DNA of 64,000 nt from positions 372,001-436,000 of the forward strand of contig NC_088935.1 of assembly GCF_033473495.1 (NCBI RefSeq). Reading direction: 5' to 3'. How positions within the stretch are numbered: position 1 is the first letter of the stretch; every line of letters starts with the position of its first letter. The position numbers and the translations under genes were made by a program. The notes beneath the pieces were generated by a model. That model saw only the letters and a list, made by a program, of their open reading frames with translations. It searched no databases and was not told where the DNA came from. Source of the DNA: Cercospora beticola. Its lineage: Eukaryota > Ascomycota > Dothideomycetes > Mycosphaerellales > Mycosphaerellaceae. Positions 36,653-46,966 of this stretch are shown piece by piece.

Positions 36653-37609
36653 ATGAAGACAACCTTCCAAAAACTTATACGCTTCCAAGACCACGAAGGC
36701 AACATTCGCTACGGCGAAGCCCCGGAAGATCTCGACAATCTCAAAGACGAAGAAGTTCCGATTTACGAGGGTGCAGAGCCATGGGACCTCAAGCCGAGTT
36801 CGGCCACAGCAAAGATAGCGAAGGTTCGTCTCCCATGTTGAAGTGCTATGTAGATTTGCAAAAGGCCACTGACATCAATCATCTGATCAGGTCTTGTGTC
36901 CACTAGCAACGACACCGCTCATATATGGTATTGGCCTCAACTACAAGGCTCACATTGAGGAGAGTGGTTTTCCCATCACCAAGTACCCGGTCTACTTCTC
37001 CAAGCCACCAGGTACCTTAGAGGAAGATGATACTCTGCCGAGAATTTGCTGATACATTCAGATGCTTTGGCTGGACCCTATCAAGATATTCCAATCCCAG
37101 CATGCGTTGAGAGACTGGACTACGAGGGCGAGCTATCTTTCGTCATAGGCCGCGATGTCAAAGACTTCGGTCCCAATGACAATCCGGCCGACTACATCAT
37201 AGGCTTCATGGCTGGCAACGACGTGAGTGCGCGGGACTGGCAAACACAAGAAGCAGCTGGAGGTCAACACCACGTTGCGAAATCTTTTGATCATTTCGCT
37301 CCAGTGGGTCCTGTGCTGGCTTCGTATCAGGCGATTCCTGAGCCAGAGACGCTTAAACTTGAGACGTTTGTGAATGGAGAACTCAGGCAGCAGACGTGTA
37401 CTGATGACTTGCTGTTCGGTCTGAAAGACATCTTGATTAATCTGAGTCGTGGTAAGACATTGCGAAAAGGGACTGTTGTGATGACGGGAACACCAAGCGG
37501 AGTTGCTGCTTTCATGAAACCGCCAGTTTGGTTGAAAGATGGTGATGTCGTTAGTGTTCGAATCGAAGGACTGGGAACATTGAGGAACAAACACGTATTT
37601 AGCACGTGA
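36653..37609 (+). CDS. Fumarylacetoacetate hydrolase family enzyme, 3 exons
   Basis: The FAH fold covers acylpyruvate hydrolases, 2-hydroxymuconate-type hydratases/decarboxylases and ring-fission-product hydrolases that cut C-C bonds using a divalent metal. Exons are 36653-36823, 36891-37011 and 37062-37609, 279 aa. Introns are GTTCGT...GATCAG and GTACCT...ATTCAG. Visible family features are YGIGLNYKAHIEESG, KPPDALAGP, the metal-ligand stretch DYEGELSFVIGRDVKDF, AGNDVSARDWQ, KSFDHFAPVGP (catalytic Lys) and RKGTVVMTGTPSGV. In a meta-cleavage pathway this is the class expected to act on a ring-opened product, next to a tautomerase. The exact substrate cannot be read from sequence. The apparent ORF covers only the last exon. 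Confidence 0.92.
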
Positions 37610-37740
37610 AGCCTTTCGGTGGCCCACGATAAATTGCCTTCTCCGACTACTATTTTAGTTCGGCACGTGGATCCCCGCTTTGAAGAAGCTATATGTAGTA
37701 CTTCTGCCCTCCGCGGTGGAGCATAGTGTTCATATTGAAT

Positions 37741-38269
37741 ATGTCTTACACGATCGAAAGCACTGAATGGATGAACGATATTTCTCAAGACGTCAAAAAC
37801 TTAATTCAAGCCTTCTTCTCCATCGCCGACAAACCAGATCCTGAAGCTGGACAATTATGGGTCGATCAGGTCTTCTCGGAGAGCGGTAAACTAGTCATCG
37901 GAGAAAATGTTATCGAAGGAACCGAATGCAAGTTGTTGACCAACACACGAACCATCATCGTGGGCTGATGTATCTCTAAAAGCTATTCGAAATGCGAGGA
38001 AAAACGCCTGGAACGCCATCAAAGCACGCAAGCACGTTGTGCATCGAGTCTATGCTGGAGGATCAGCTGGCGAGGACATCATGCTCTATGGAATTGCCAG
38101 CTCCACTATTGCCGTAAACGATGAGACCATTGATCTTCCTTTCGCCGCTCGTTTCTTACTTGATCACAAGACTTTGCAGAGTTCTTCGCCAAGGGCGCTT
38201 TTGTATCAAGTCTGGGCAGTACGAGAACAATTTAGGCAACCGAAACAGACGTCAGCTAACATTCGATAG
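37741..38269 (+). CDS. SnoaL-like (NTF2-fold) small protein, 2 exons with a GC-AG intron
   Basis: 157 aa of the NTF2/SnoaL fold, a scaffold used for small polar reactions such as isomerisation, cyclisation and hydrolysis, as well as for non-enzymes. Exons are 37741-37927 and 37983-38269. The 55-nt intron starts GCAAGT, the standard form of a GC donor, and ends CTAAAAG. The splice joins IEGTE to SIRNARKNAWNAIKARKHVVHRVYAG, the conserved helix and strand of fungal SnoaL-like proteins, and the tail ALLYQVWAV matches the fold's last strand. Without splicing, the first frame ends within 20 codons. The role in the cluster is unknown, and it could act on an unstable ring-cleavage intermediate. The 131 bp before it hold its promoter. 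Confidence 0.82.
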
Positions 38270-38435
38270 GATCAATCACGATTGAGCAAAGCTTTGGAGA
38301 AAAGCAAGTAGAGTGCATGGAGGGCCTGAAATATTATGAATTCGTGGCCAAGCCGAGATGTTGTCGCCTGCCATTTTTGCAGTGCTATTGGTCGTTTACA
38401 TAACAACTCGATGGATCTAACTATCTGAACAGCAC

Positions 38436-39293
38436 TCAGAGATTGGACTTGACTCCCCATCGAAGCACCATCGGGTTTGCTCGATCTCCATGCAGCTTCA
38501 TCATCTCATCGTAAAATTCATCGCTAGTGCCTCCACGGGCTTTAACCTCTCCTAGAAGCCTTTCGAAATCTTTGATATACACTCTCGTCGTAGAAATGTT
38601 CCAAGTGCCATGAATCTCTTCTGCTTGCTGATGACCGGCAATCACGTATGCTGGCTTCAAGCTTTCGACCACATCGACTGCCCTAAGCCATTCATCCCGT
38701 TGAGCCTTTGTGGTAGCGATGGCGAACATCTGATGCACTTGTCCATAAATAACATCCCCAGCTACGACGAGTTTCAACGCCGGAATCCATAGGATCGTAG
38801 TGTTGCAAGTATCGGAATGGCCGACGTCGATAGCCTCGCACTCCCACTTCCCTCCGATGTGGAATTTGTTTCCCTCTGGAAGTGGCTCTGGGAAAACCCA
38901 CGGGCGATGAGGCGGGATCACATCTGAGAACCAAGCACCCCATACAGCATCATAGTAGCCAGGGTCTACATTCTCTTTGGCGTGCGCGATCGTTCCCGGC
39001 GTGCCTAAGACTTTGGCAGTCGGGAACTTTTCTAGGACTATGGGGACGCCAAACCAGTGATCTGGATGACCGTGAGTGATGTAGATTGTTTCCAGAACTC
39101 GACCAGGAGCAATCTTTTGGATCCAGGCGACGAGCTCTTTGGAGTTTTCGATATCGATCGGCGCGTCCACGAGCAACGCACTGGAATTATCGTAGACCAA
39201 TGTGCAAGAGATTGGCGACCAGTGGCCTTCTAGACCTGCTCCTTTGAATGGAATTGGTTTTGCCACGAAGACAGCGGCGCGTAGTTCGCTCAT
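38436..39293 (-). CDS. Metallo-beta-lactamase-fold hydrolase
   Basis: 285 aa, single exon. The zinc-binding motif HGHPDH is complete (His74, His76, Asp78, His79), followed by the further ligands in VGHSDTCNTTI (His, about 168) and AGDVIYGQVHQMF (Asp, about 187) and a final AGHQQAEE (His). The ligand set favours a two-metal hydrolase. There is no signal peptide, so it is cytosolic. Fungal relatives include lactone and lactam hydrolases, and related enzymes degrade benzoxazolinones in Fusarium, but I cannot say the substrate is shared. It is divergent from the tautomerase 442 bp away and fits a hydrolase of a lactone or ring-fission intermediate. Confidence 0.9.
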   Translation of the reverse strand: MSELRAAVFVAKPIPFKGAGLEGHWSPISCTLVYDNSSALLVDAPIDIENSKELVAWIQKIAPGRVLETIYITHGHPDHWFGVPIVLEKFPTAKVLGTPGTIAHAKENVDPGYYDAVWGAWFSDVIPPHRPWVFPEPLPEGNKFHIGGKWECEAIDVGHSDTCNTTILWIPALKLVVAGDVIYGQVHQMFAIATTKAQRDEWLRAVDVVESLKPAYVIAGHQQAEEIHGTWNISTTRVYIKDFERLLGEVKARGGTSDEFYDEMMKLHGDRANPMVLRWGVKSNL

Positions 39294-39735
39294 GGTTGCA
39301 GGTTTCAGTGTTGAACGATCAGGTTCCGTGTAAGTGTGTTGGTGAGGTCTGAGATCATCGATGCCGTGAACACGCGTTGCTGTTGTATTGAGTAGCGTTG
39401 TGACATCGCAGTCTGTATACGTCCGTAAACTTGCTTGCGTGCCAACCTAGGTCGTTGTGATCGATTGAGAATCCTCATATCGTGGATTAGTGATACCAAG
39501 GATACCCCAGACTGAACATACGTGCGTTGGCGGAGCTCTTCAACACACTTGAGATGTAACTCAGCTACGCCCGTACTCTTCTCTTACTTCGTCGTGGTCA
39601 AGATCATAGCATACGAAGTACGCACCACATAGGAATTGACCATACCTGTGTCAGATTCTCCAAATCGTCCCATACAAGTCTCTCGACCACACTTCCACAA
39701 CTGTACCCGCCACTCCAGCTCTTACTCTGATCAAC
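39294..39735. promoter_or_regulatory. Divergent promoter region, MBL-fold hydrolase / tautomerase
   Basis: 442 bp between opposite start codons. It contains a CGGAG core in GGCGGAGCTC, but that 5-mer is too short to mean much. No other element was recognised. Confidence 0.35.
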
Positions 39736-40221
39736 ATGCCTATCTGGAAGATCTTCCACTCTCCCGGCATATTCGAAGACCCAGCAGAGCGACAAGAGCT
39801 CGCCAAATCCATAACCGACTACTACGTCGTTGTAGGCCTGCCAGCATACTATGTCAACGTACAATTCTGGCCTCTGCCTTCCGACCGCTACTTCACAGGA
39901 GCGAATCCAGTTTCCAAGACAGTTTTTGTCGAGATAATCCACGTAGCCAGAAGACTGGACCCAACGAACAAGCAGATGGCGACCAGAATGAAGAACCGAA
40001 TGGACAAAATCCTCAAACCATACACAATAGATCGTGGTATTCATCTCGAATATGCGATCGCTGAGGGCGCAGCGGAGTTATGGAGAATCAATGGTGTTGA
40101 TCCTCCTGAGTCTTTTGGTCCAGATGAACGGGAACAGGCGGCGCATAATAAGAAGTTGTTGGATGAAATGAGGAAGAACTTTGATTATGACAAGAGCTCT
40201 GTTACGCGGAGCCGCTTGTAG
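39736..40221 (+). CDS. Oxalocrotonate-tautomerase-like protein (fungal Tautomerase_3 type)
   Basis: 161 aa, single exon. It starts MPIWKIFHSPGIF, placing a proline right after the initiator Met. After Met removal Pro1 is the catalytic base in this superfamily. Other family features are DPAERQELAKSITDYYVVVGLPAYYVNVQFWPL and FVEIIHVARRLDP. Fungal members of this subgroup are longer (about 140-170 aa) than the bacterial 62-aa 4-OT because of a C-terminal helix, and this one matches. In bacterial meta pathways a tautomerase isomerises 2-hydroxymuconate-type products between ring cleavage and the hydrolase/decarboxylase. That is the likely role here by context. The start is fixed by the Pro2 requirement. 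Confidence 0.91.
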   Translation: MPIWKIFHSPGIFEDPAERQELAKSITDYYVVVGLPAYYVNVQFWPLPSDRYFTGANPVSKTVFVEIIHVARRLDPTNKQMATRMKNRMDKILKPYTIDRGIHLEYAIAEGAAELWRINGVDPPESFGPDEREQAAHNKKLLDEMRKNFDYDKSSVTRSRL

Positions 40222-41693
40222 CAGTGAGGTCTGAATGTAATTTTATCAACGCAATGTGATTTCCATCAAGGTGTCTTGTGTGGCTCCATCAAAGTGTGCT
40301 GAGTTCCCTACGGGTTTCTGAGTGCCATGAACTCCAAGCTTGTCCCTGGCTAGATGCAATATCAGCACAATTTACGGTCAATGTCAATGCCATCAAACCA
40401 TCTGCTGAGCTTGAGATGCAGACTCGCATTGCAAGCGAGATCAGGTGAGCAGCTGGAGTGTAGTGCAGGCAGCCATTGTTGCAAGACCGAAACAGTAGCA
40501 CAACGGTCGATGGCAACCGGAACGGTGTACTGAGCATTCTCTCAGTCCGTTTGATCATGATTAGTATGCTTACAGCCAACTGAAGCAAGTTCAAAGCCTA
40601 CTGACTCCAACGTGTGGAGTGCCGTTTGGCTCTTGTTGTAGATATGTGATCCGATCACTAACTCGAATGCGAACACAGAGACTTCCTCTACGGACGTTGG
40701 AACCTCGCGGCTAGTTTGCTGGCAGAAGCGTCGCACCTTGATTGTTCCGTTCCGAAGCTTATGTCACCCAGCCTCGGAGGTGCAGTCTGTGAAGGAGACA
40801 GGTGCCATGGCGGAAATTGACTTCAGTGTTTGTACGGCAGAGTCGAGGCATGGCGCCAGATATTCCAGAGAATATTATCGTGCTCGGTTAGTACTCGTAT
40901 AAGCTGAAGTCAGTGCCGGAATTGGTGATGCTTCTTTCTCGTTGCCCGGCTCTCTTCAGTGAGCAAAGTCTTGAACTCGAGGGTATGAATGTTCAGTAGT
41001 CGCATGATTCCGGTCCGCGTCCTACATTTTCACGCAGGAGTAGAGCACATTCGAGAAGGAAGCTAATTGCGACGTTTTCCGCACTGCATATGCATGGTCG
41101 AAGCGAAGGCAGCCCCATGAACGGCTTCTGGCGGCGGTGAGATGGCCTTCTGCTGACATGAATCCTGACATGTAGCCTTGGAGAAATCTGCTAATGGCGC
41201 ATAGTTGCAGTACATGCACAGCATGTAATGGAGAAACAGAATAGAATGCGAAAGTTCGACTTGTCGTCCCATCGCTGGTGCCTGAGGCTTCATGCCAAGA
41301 ATGTGGTCGCAGTTGACTCGCCGCTCTTTGTGATCCAACATGATCTCTTTCTCCAACATTGCTGACATCTTCTCTTCTATATCACCGCATTGGTGGCCGT
41401 CAAACACATTATCATGTCAGATGGACGAACTTGAGTGGGGCTCGACACCCACTGGCGTGCGAGTGTTCCTTCAACGGTCATGATATTCGACAGCTCATGA
41501 CGCGTATAGCTTGGTGAAACGACGCGTCGATCATCAGCAGCGTGCACACGAACAAAGGGAAGGAAAAGAAAAAGAGGACGCTGACAAGATTTTTGAAGCC
41601 AAAGACGTGTTCTTTTTGCTTTGTTACCACCAACTATGAACTATGGAAACGAGCCGCAAGACGCTCCTGTACCCGATGCAACCCACGAATCGT
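40222..41693. other. Spacer between catabolic cluster and duplicated gene-pair locus
   Basis: 1.5 kb. A 114-aa minus-strand frame at 41063-41407 begins in a protein-like way (DIEEKMSAMLEKEIMLDHKER) but has no recognisable domain, so I do not call it. No repeat boundaries were seen. Confidence 0.35.
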
Positions 41694-43283
41694 TCAGCTC
41701 GCCAGCGCGTCCACCACCGCTCGGATGCGTGCCCACCAGCCGATTGTCTGGCGATCCCACAGCCCTCGAATACGGTGTTGCCAGTCGATCTCCATTTGCC
41801 GTCGATCGATTAGCTTGCGTTCGAGCGGACGACCAGCGATGGCACTGCCGCTTTCCCAAGCTTCGACTTCTTCCAGCTGGTCGGGCACAGAATCTGGCTC
41901 TGATGGCGCCGAATCATGGCCGTCGAAATGGTCTGGAAGGCTATCCAGCCATCCGATGACCTTCTTGTCCTGCTTGCAATTCGAAGCGAAATGTTCCCAA
42001 AAGGTCCCGTCATGGCCTGCCTCAGAGTCGCACATTCCGTCCGAAGCCAGGTCGTTGAAATATTCTTCCTGATGGTTTGACAAGGTGTCCTGATCGAGAC
42101 CCGCTTCGAGTGCTGCGTTTCGTGCTTCGCGATACGCCTCTTCGGCTTCGATGAATTCTCGAGTGATGGCTTGGAAACGCTGGTACCATCTCAAGTCGAA
42201 GTCTTCCCGGTTAGCGTCCTCTGTAGGCTGGCCAGTCTGCCAGGCCACCTCAACGATTTGCCGGTCTTGGGTACGCTCGTAATCTTTGAAGTCAAATGCT
42301 TCTTCAGCAGCAGCCAGTCGCTCGCTGGTCTCTTGCAGTGCGGCCCTTATATCGATCTCGGCCTGTTCCTCTGCGGTTGGTGGCACGACATCCACGTGGA
42401 GGTAGTCTCTGCTGGTGTCGAGTAATGGCTGGACCTCGACTCCATCAGTCGAGTCCGCGTCTCCGAACTCTTCTTGGTATGCTTTTTGGTATTCTTCTTG
42501 AAGGTCGAAGTCCTCCACGGGAAGCTCTTCCTCAGTATCTGTGGCCAGAAGATTGCCAGCCACAAACGCTTCATCGAGGTAGGCCGTAACCTCTGCTTGG
42601 GCTTCTCGCAGTAGTGTACCACGAAAAGTCAAGCCAACAGTGAGCTCCTGCTTTCTGATCCCGGCGCCTTGCAGCATACCTTCGAGCACATGCAATTCTG
42701 TTTGCAGCGAAGACTTTGTGGGATTGATCGAGTCTTGCTCTTGCGCTTTCTCTTCTTGCGCTTCCGCCATGCTGATCCTAGTTCGGTGGCTCTGGATTTC
42801 TCGTTTCAGTTTCATTTCAAACTGCTTGATCTTGCGGATCTGCGAGTCAGTGTGCCTTGCCTCTCGGGAGTATCTTCGCTGGAGCTCGCTAGCCCGGATG
42901 ATTTTCAGTCCCAAGTCGAAGGTCAGGAGGAGCGATGGACAGTTTTTGAGGCCATCGGTAGCAAGCACCAGGCGAGCTGGACCATCGGTATAATCTTCTG
43001 GACTGTTTTCCTCCTCTACCTGGACATAGTGGAGATCCCTTATGGCTTGTAAATGGTCCTCCGGGGACATGTCGGTGTCTCCCTGCTCGTTCTCGAACGT
43101 TGTGTCATATTCGCAGCCGGAGCCGTGGTACTCATCGTGTTCTGGATACGAGTGGCTGAGTACTTCTGTAGCATCGATTCCGTTCCTCTCCATCTCACCG
43201 AGCACATTGGGATCTGAGTCTCGACGCATGTCGGTCCCTTGCAACCGGTGCATTGGAACGGTCGTGGAGCTGTCTGTTGACAT
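41694..43283 (-). CDS. Hypothetical Glu-rich coiled-coil protein, copy A of duplicated pair
   Basis: Not recognised. 529 aa, acidic, single exon. Helical, heptad-like segments lie around residues 125-240 and 300-400. Two blocks are shared with the protein at 45257-46966. DYTDGPARLVLATDGLK...SLLLTF (97-122) matches DYTTGPVRVVTASDGIKEDASALLLTL there. FDLRWYQRFQAITREFIEAE (362-381) matches FDLHWFQRNREITRELIEAE. LDEAFVAGNLL versus MEEAFVIAGLVL, and a WLDSL/WLHTV element near the end, also line up. No membrane segment or catalytic motif is visible. It is divergent from the DUF6590-like gene at 43777, and the same arrangement is repeated 3.5 kb away, which implies the two proteins work together. 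Its role is unknown. Confidence 0.85.
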   Translation of the reverse strand: MSTDSSTTVPMHRLQGTDMRRDSDPNVLGEMERNGIDATEVLSHSYPEHDEYHGSGCEYDTTFENEQGDTDMSPEDHLQAIRDLHYVQVEEENSPEDYTDGPARLVLATDGLKNCPSLLLTFDLGLKIIRASELQRRYSREARHTDSQIRKIKQFEMKLKREIQSHRTRISMAEAQEEKAQEQDSINPTKSSLQTELHVLEGMLQGAGIRKQELTVGLTFRGTLLREAQAEVTAYLDEAFVAGNLLATDTEEELPVEDFDLQEEYQKAYQEEFGDADSTDGVEVQPLLDTSRDYLHVDVVPPTAEEQAEIDIRAALQETSERLAAAEEAFDFKDYERTQDRQIVEVAWQTGQPTEDANREDFDLRWYQRFQAITREFIEAEEAYREARNAALEAGLDQDTLSNHQEEYFNDLASDGMCDSEAGHDGTFWEHFASNCKQDKKVIGWLDSLPDHFDGHDSAPSEPDSVPDQLEEVEAWESGSAIAGRPLERKLIDRRQMEIDWQHRIRGLWDRQTIGWWARIRAVVDALAS

Positions 43284-43776
43284 CGTGTGCGCAGGGTACT
43301 TGTGAGTCTTGGATGATTGTTTGGTATGGGAAACTAAAAGCTGACTGGAAGCAACCAGAGGTTAATAAAAGTGATTCAGTTTTGTATGCTGTGTTCTGTC
43401 TGTTCACCTCTTCACGTCAAACCCGAACAAAGGAAACGAGACTTTTGTTGATTGTGGAAAGATTTTATCCTTACACTGCACAAGGATATTAACTTGTCGC
43501 ACCACGCTGCAGTTCACTCTATCAGCACAACACAAAGCTTCTATGAAGGTTGGAGAAGATGGCTGTTGCAGCCACTTCACGCGTCGGCACCGCAAATAAT
43601 GGCATTCACGTTCGCAGACACGACTATTCATCTGCTCTTGAGAGTGCAAAAGCTCTATTTCCTTTCCCAACCTCCGCAGCCTGCTCATCGAAGACAGGAA
43701 CTCATTTGCGAATAGTCGACACACGCACAACGCATAGCAATACTAAACTAGACTCACACACTGGCTGACTGACGCT
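43284..43776. promoter_or_regulatory. Divergent promoter region of duplicated pair, copy A
   Basis: 493 bp between the coiled-coil and DUF6590-like start codons. Comparison with the 352-bp copy B region (46967-47318) by eye shows no long conserved block. Confidence 0.35.
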
Positions 43777-44910
43777 ATGGTATTCAACCCAGTCAAACCT
43801 GGCGCTGCCGGGGCAGCATCACGAGCTGCAAGCCAACATCCAGGGGCTTCGATGAAACCACCGACATTCAAGACACCAACCGGTCCGCGAGGCCAGCCAC
43901 CGGGCACTCCATGTGGACCACCGCCGTCCAGGCCGCCCACTGCTCCACGCGCCCAACACCCAGGACCGCCGATGGGAGCACCCACCGCTCCACGCGGCCA
44001 ACAGAGAACATTTGCTCAAGCTGCCAGCCGTGGTGGCAGTAAGTTGTTGCAGCAGGCAACAACACGTTATGCTCAGTCAAGAACGCCAAACTTCGCGCCG
44101 TCAAATACGCCTGCTACTCGCCCAGTCAATGAGAATGGTGCAGCTGATCTGGTCCAGGGCATGGCCGGGTTGAATGTTAGCAACAACAATGCTGCAACCA
44201 CGCAGATGAACATCGTCGCTCCGACTCTAGGCCCACCTCCTTCGTACAAGAACACCATCCTCATACCTCCGGGCACAGCCTGGGCACCTTCGACCTCACC
44301 AAACCAATCTGTCACGATGCAAAACCAACACCACAGACGAGGATGGTTCAGAAACGAGATCTGTGTCAAGTCATCGTACAAGAAAGCATCATTCAAGGTC
44401 GGAGATGTAATCTCTGTGCCATTCCACAAGGCAAACCTGATTCCCCAAGCTCAACCAGCAGACGAGGTCAACATCACTTCTGTCGGGCCAGTGTATTCCA
44501 AGAGACGAATGTTCGTCGTTCTTTGGTTAGCAGATGAAGAGATGTTCTGCCTCCCACTCTACTCGTGGAACCAAGTCGGAATGATCAGGAAGCAGGGCTA
44601 CGTCAAGGACTACGTGTCTCTTGGCAATTGGAAGTACAGAGATAGCTTCAAGCCCTCAGGAGTACATCCTGCGATCTGGTTCGTTCACAGAAACGAGGTG
44701 AGCGAGTTGACTGATACCACAACCTGCCATATTGCTGGGGGAAAGCATGTGGAATATCAGGAGGATATCTCGTATGTTGGCCGCATCACGAAGTCGAGCT
44801 ATGAGGCGCTTCTGGACCTGTGGGGTACGAGGAATGATGAGTTTACGAACCAGCCTACTGACTTCCCGCCGGAGGGAGAGCAGGATCAGAGATGGAAGGG
44901 CAGGCAGTAG
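43777..44910 (+). CDS. DUF6590-like domain protein with Pro-rich N-terminus, copy A
   Basis: 377 aa, single exon. Residues about 25-78 form a Gly/Pro-rich collagen-like tract (GPPPSRPPTAPRAQHPGPPM and repeats of PTAPRGQ). The C-terminal half (about 185-355) resembles the fungal DUF6590 fold: FKVGDVISVPFH, then SKRRMFVVLWLADEEMFCLPLYSWNQVG, KDYVSL, TTTCHIAGGKHVEYQEDISYVGRITKSSYEALLDLWG. The same elements in the same order occur in the protein at 47319-48242 (SKRRMFVILW, MFCLPLYSF, TTIHLTGGIKVDPQEHISMVGRF). The DUF6590 assignment rests on remembered family patterns (a 'R-F-V-V ... CLPI-Y-G' core), not a search, and no biochemical function is known to me. It is divergent from the coiled-coil protein at 41694. 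Confidence 0.85.
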   Translation: MVFNPVKPGAAGAASRAASQHPGASMKPPTFKTPTGPRGQPPGTPCGPPPSRPPTAPRAQHPGPPMGAPTAPRGQQRTFAQAASRGGSKLLQQATTRYAQSRTPNFAPSNTPATRPVNENGAADLVQGMAGLNVSNNNAATTQMNIVAPTLGPPPSYKNTILIPPGTAWAPSTSPNQSVTMQNQHHRRGWFRNEICVKSSYKKASFKVGDVISVPFHKANLIPQAQPADEVNITSVGPVYSKRRMFVVLWLADEEMFCLPLYSWNQVGMIRKQGYVKDYVSLGNWKYRDSFKPSGVHPAIWFVHRNEVSELTDTTTCHIAGGKHVEYQEDISYVGRITKSSYEALLDLWGTRNDEFTNQPTDFPPEGEQDQRWKGRQ

Positions 44911-45256
44911 ATGGTTTGACTTGTGACTCGAAAGGAGGATTTACGATGGGGGTACTACGGCATTCGATGTGATGAATTGACGCAGACATGGTCAGGACGT
45001 TGGAATGGCGCGAACGGAATTGCGAATCATGGGAAATGGATAAGCACTCAGGACCCGCGAATGAGATGATGGATGGAGAACACGCGTGGTCAATACCCTG
45101 GGATGGCGTTTACTTTTGCGGGCGGGCATGGATCACCAGATATGTATCAATAGCAGTTCGAACACTTTGTCGATGGTGAAGGCCTGCCCCTGTATTTCAT
45201 TTCTTTGCATACGCCATGGCGCATCGCCTTCTGCTGTTCTCAATGTAGTAGAATTA
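44911..45256. other. Convergent spacer between the two copies of the gene pair
   Basis: 346 bp joining the 3' ends of copy A's DUF6590-like gene and copy B's coiled-coil gene. The duplication junction must lie near here. No transposon or direct repeat was seen. Confidence 0.35.
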
Positions 45257-46966
45257 TCATGTCAACCGCGTGCAGTCCTGCTGCCACTTATCTATTTTCT
45301 TTCTTGGTGGACCCCAAGCAACGAGACTTCGGCTCTCGCTGATCTCGACTTCTTGAGCGTCCCAGTCGTCAGTATCAGCGTCTCCTACCTGCTCGCTCGA
45401 AGACTGCTCATCGACAGTGTGCAGCCAGTCATCGACTTTCGTTCTTGAGAAGTGTGCAGCAGTAGCCTCGCCCTCCCAGCTCTCCCTGATAGCAGGAGCA
45501 CCATCTTCTTCTTCGTCCTCGCCAACACTAAAACCAGACGCCTGATCCTCAAGTCTGATCTCAACTCCAAGAGCAAGTGCTTCCGCTTTTGCCTTTGCGA
45601 GCTGTTCTTCGGCTTCAATGAGCTCACGCGTGATTTCGCGATTTCGTTGGAACCAGTGGAGATCGAATGCCGCTGTCTCTTCTTCTTCCTCCTCTGTTGG
45701 TTCTTCTTCGTGACGAGCTTGAGCTTGATCTTCCTCTTTTCGATCGAAGCGGACTTGTGCCTCGAAGAGCTTTTGCCTCGCCTCGTAGAAGGCTTCTTTG
45801 GCATCCAACTTTTGCTGATCTTCGGGGGACAGGGGTGGCGGTGCGCTTTGCATAAAATCTTCTCCGGCTAGGTCGAGCATTGCTACGCTGTGAGAAGAGC
45901 CTGCTTGGCTGCCGTCTTCGCTGTTGGCTTCGAGAGCTCGCATGAAGTTCTGATATTCTGTTTGAAGGTCGTATAGTTCTTCCTCTGCTTCTTGTTCTTC
46001 GACAGGCTCGAGGACCAGTCCTGCAATCACAAACGCTTCTTCCATGATATTTAAAGCGTTCGTTTGACACGTGCGGAGGACTTTCGCCTGGGTTCTGAGC
46101 TGAGCATCACTCTGCTCTTGCCTCAGTTTGACGTCTTCGAGCAAAAGTCGCATGTTTGATGATTGTTGCTCTAGTTGCTCGTTGTTTGGATCCTGCGGAT
46201 CAGCTTTACGAAGACGGTATTCAGACGCATCAATCTCTCTCTCAATGTCGCTCTCCAGAATCCTGAGTCTGCGTCTCTGCTGCAGTGACGTTGCTTCGAA
46301 GTTCTGGAAGGACCTTTGTGCCAACACAGCTTGTCGCACGCTCGCAGAAAACTCGAGCGTCAACAGAAGTGCTGATGCATCCTCCTTAATTCCGTCGGAT
46401 GCTGTGACAACGCGGACTGGTCCCGTCGTATAATCGTCCTCTTCCTCATTGACGAAGAATATGTAGGCGAGCGCGCGGCGTGCATCCTCAGATTCGGCTT
46501 CTCCCAGACCTGCGACTTGCAATGAATCTCCAGTAATATGATGCTGATCTGAGGGACGCGACCCGGACGAGTCTATTCCCTCACAATCATGGATCGAGGG
46601 GCAATCTTGTTCAGACGCTGTAAATGCTTCTGGTTCGTACGCTGGCCCTGCAGCGTCATGTATGGAAGGAACTGATGGCGTTCGAGCTAGAGCAGCAGAA
46701 GGCGCAGTATCCTGTACTTCCACCTCGAATTCCGATATACAGGGCGATGTCTGTGTAGCGCTATCCACGTATGTTGTTGACTGATTTATACCGGTCGATG
46801 CAACGTCATCATGCTCCTCAAGGCTGTGATGATACTCTTGTTCAATCGTTGCCGGCTCCGTGGTCCTGCGTTCCGGTTCCGCATGTCGAAATAGCGCTTG
46901 CCATCGAGGCCTGCTCAGAAACATCTTGCGCGGAAAATGGTCCATGATGCGCCGTTTGCTTAGCAA
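45257..46966 (-). CDS. Hypothetical Glu-rich coiled-coil protein, copy B of duplicated pair
   Basis: Not recognised. 569 aa, single exon, strongly acidic with poly-Glu runs (EEEEEE near residue 430). Paralogue of the protein at 41694-43283 with the shared blocks listed there, here at about 178-206 (DYTTGPVRVVTASDGIK) and about 435-470 (FDLHWFQRNREITRELIEAEEQLAKAKAEALALGV). The N-terminal 160 residues are disordered and not conserved between copies. The coiled-coil core spans about 210-300. Two Mets lie at the start (MLSKRRIMDHF), and I used the first. It is divergent from the DUF6590-like gene at 47319. Confidence 0.84.
   Translation of the reverse strand: MLSKRRIMDHFPRKMFLSRPRWQALFRHAEPERRTTEPATIEQEYHHSLEEHDDVASTGINQSTTYVDSATQTSPCISEFEVEVQDTAPSAALARTPSVPSIHDAAGPAYEPEAFTASEQDCPSIHDCEGIDSSGSRPSDQHHITGDSLQVAGLGEAESEDARRALAYIFFVNEEEDDYTTGPVRVVTASDGIKEDASALLLTLEFSASVRQAVLAQRSFQNFEATSLQQRRRLRILESDIEREIDASEYRLRKADPQDPNNEQLEQQSSNMRLLLEDVKLRQEQSDAQLRTQAKVLRTCQTNALNIMEEAFVIAGLVLEPVEEQEAEEELYDLQTEYQNFMRALEANSEDGSQAGSSHSVAMLDLAGEDFMQSAPPPLSPEDQQKLDAKEAFYEARQKLFEAQVRFDRKEEDQAQARHEEEPTEEEEEETAAFDLHWFQRNREITRELIEAEEQLAKAKAEALALGVEIRLEDQASGFSVGEDEEEDGAPAIRESWEGEATAAHFSRTKVDDWLHTVDEQSSSEQVGDADTDDWDAQEVEISESRSLVAWGPPRKKIDKWQQDCTRLT

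Noticed and set aside
41063..41407. 114-aa minus-strand frame between cluster and gene pair
   Set aside because: Protein-like start but no domain, neighbour support or splice logic.
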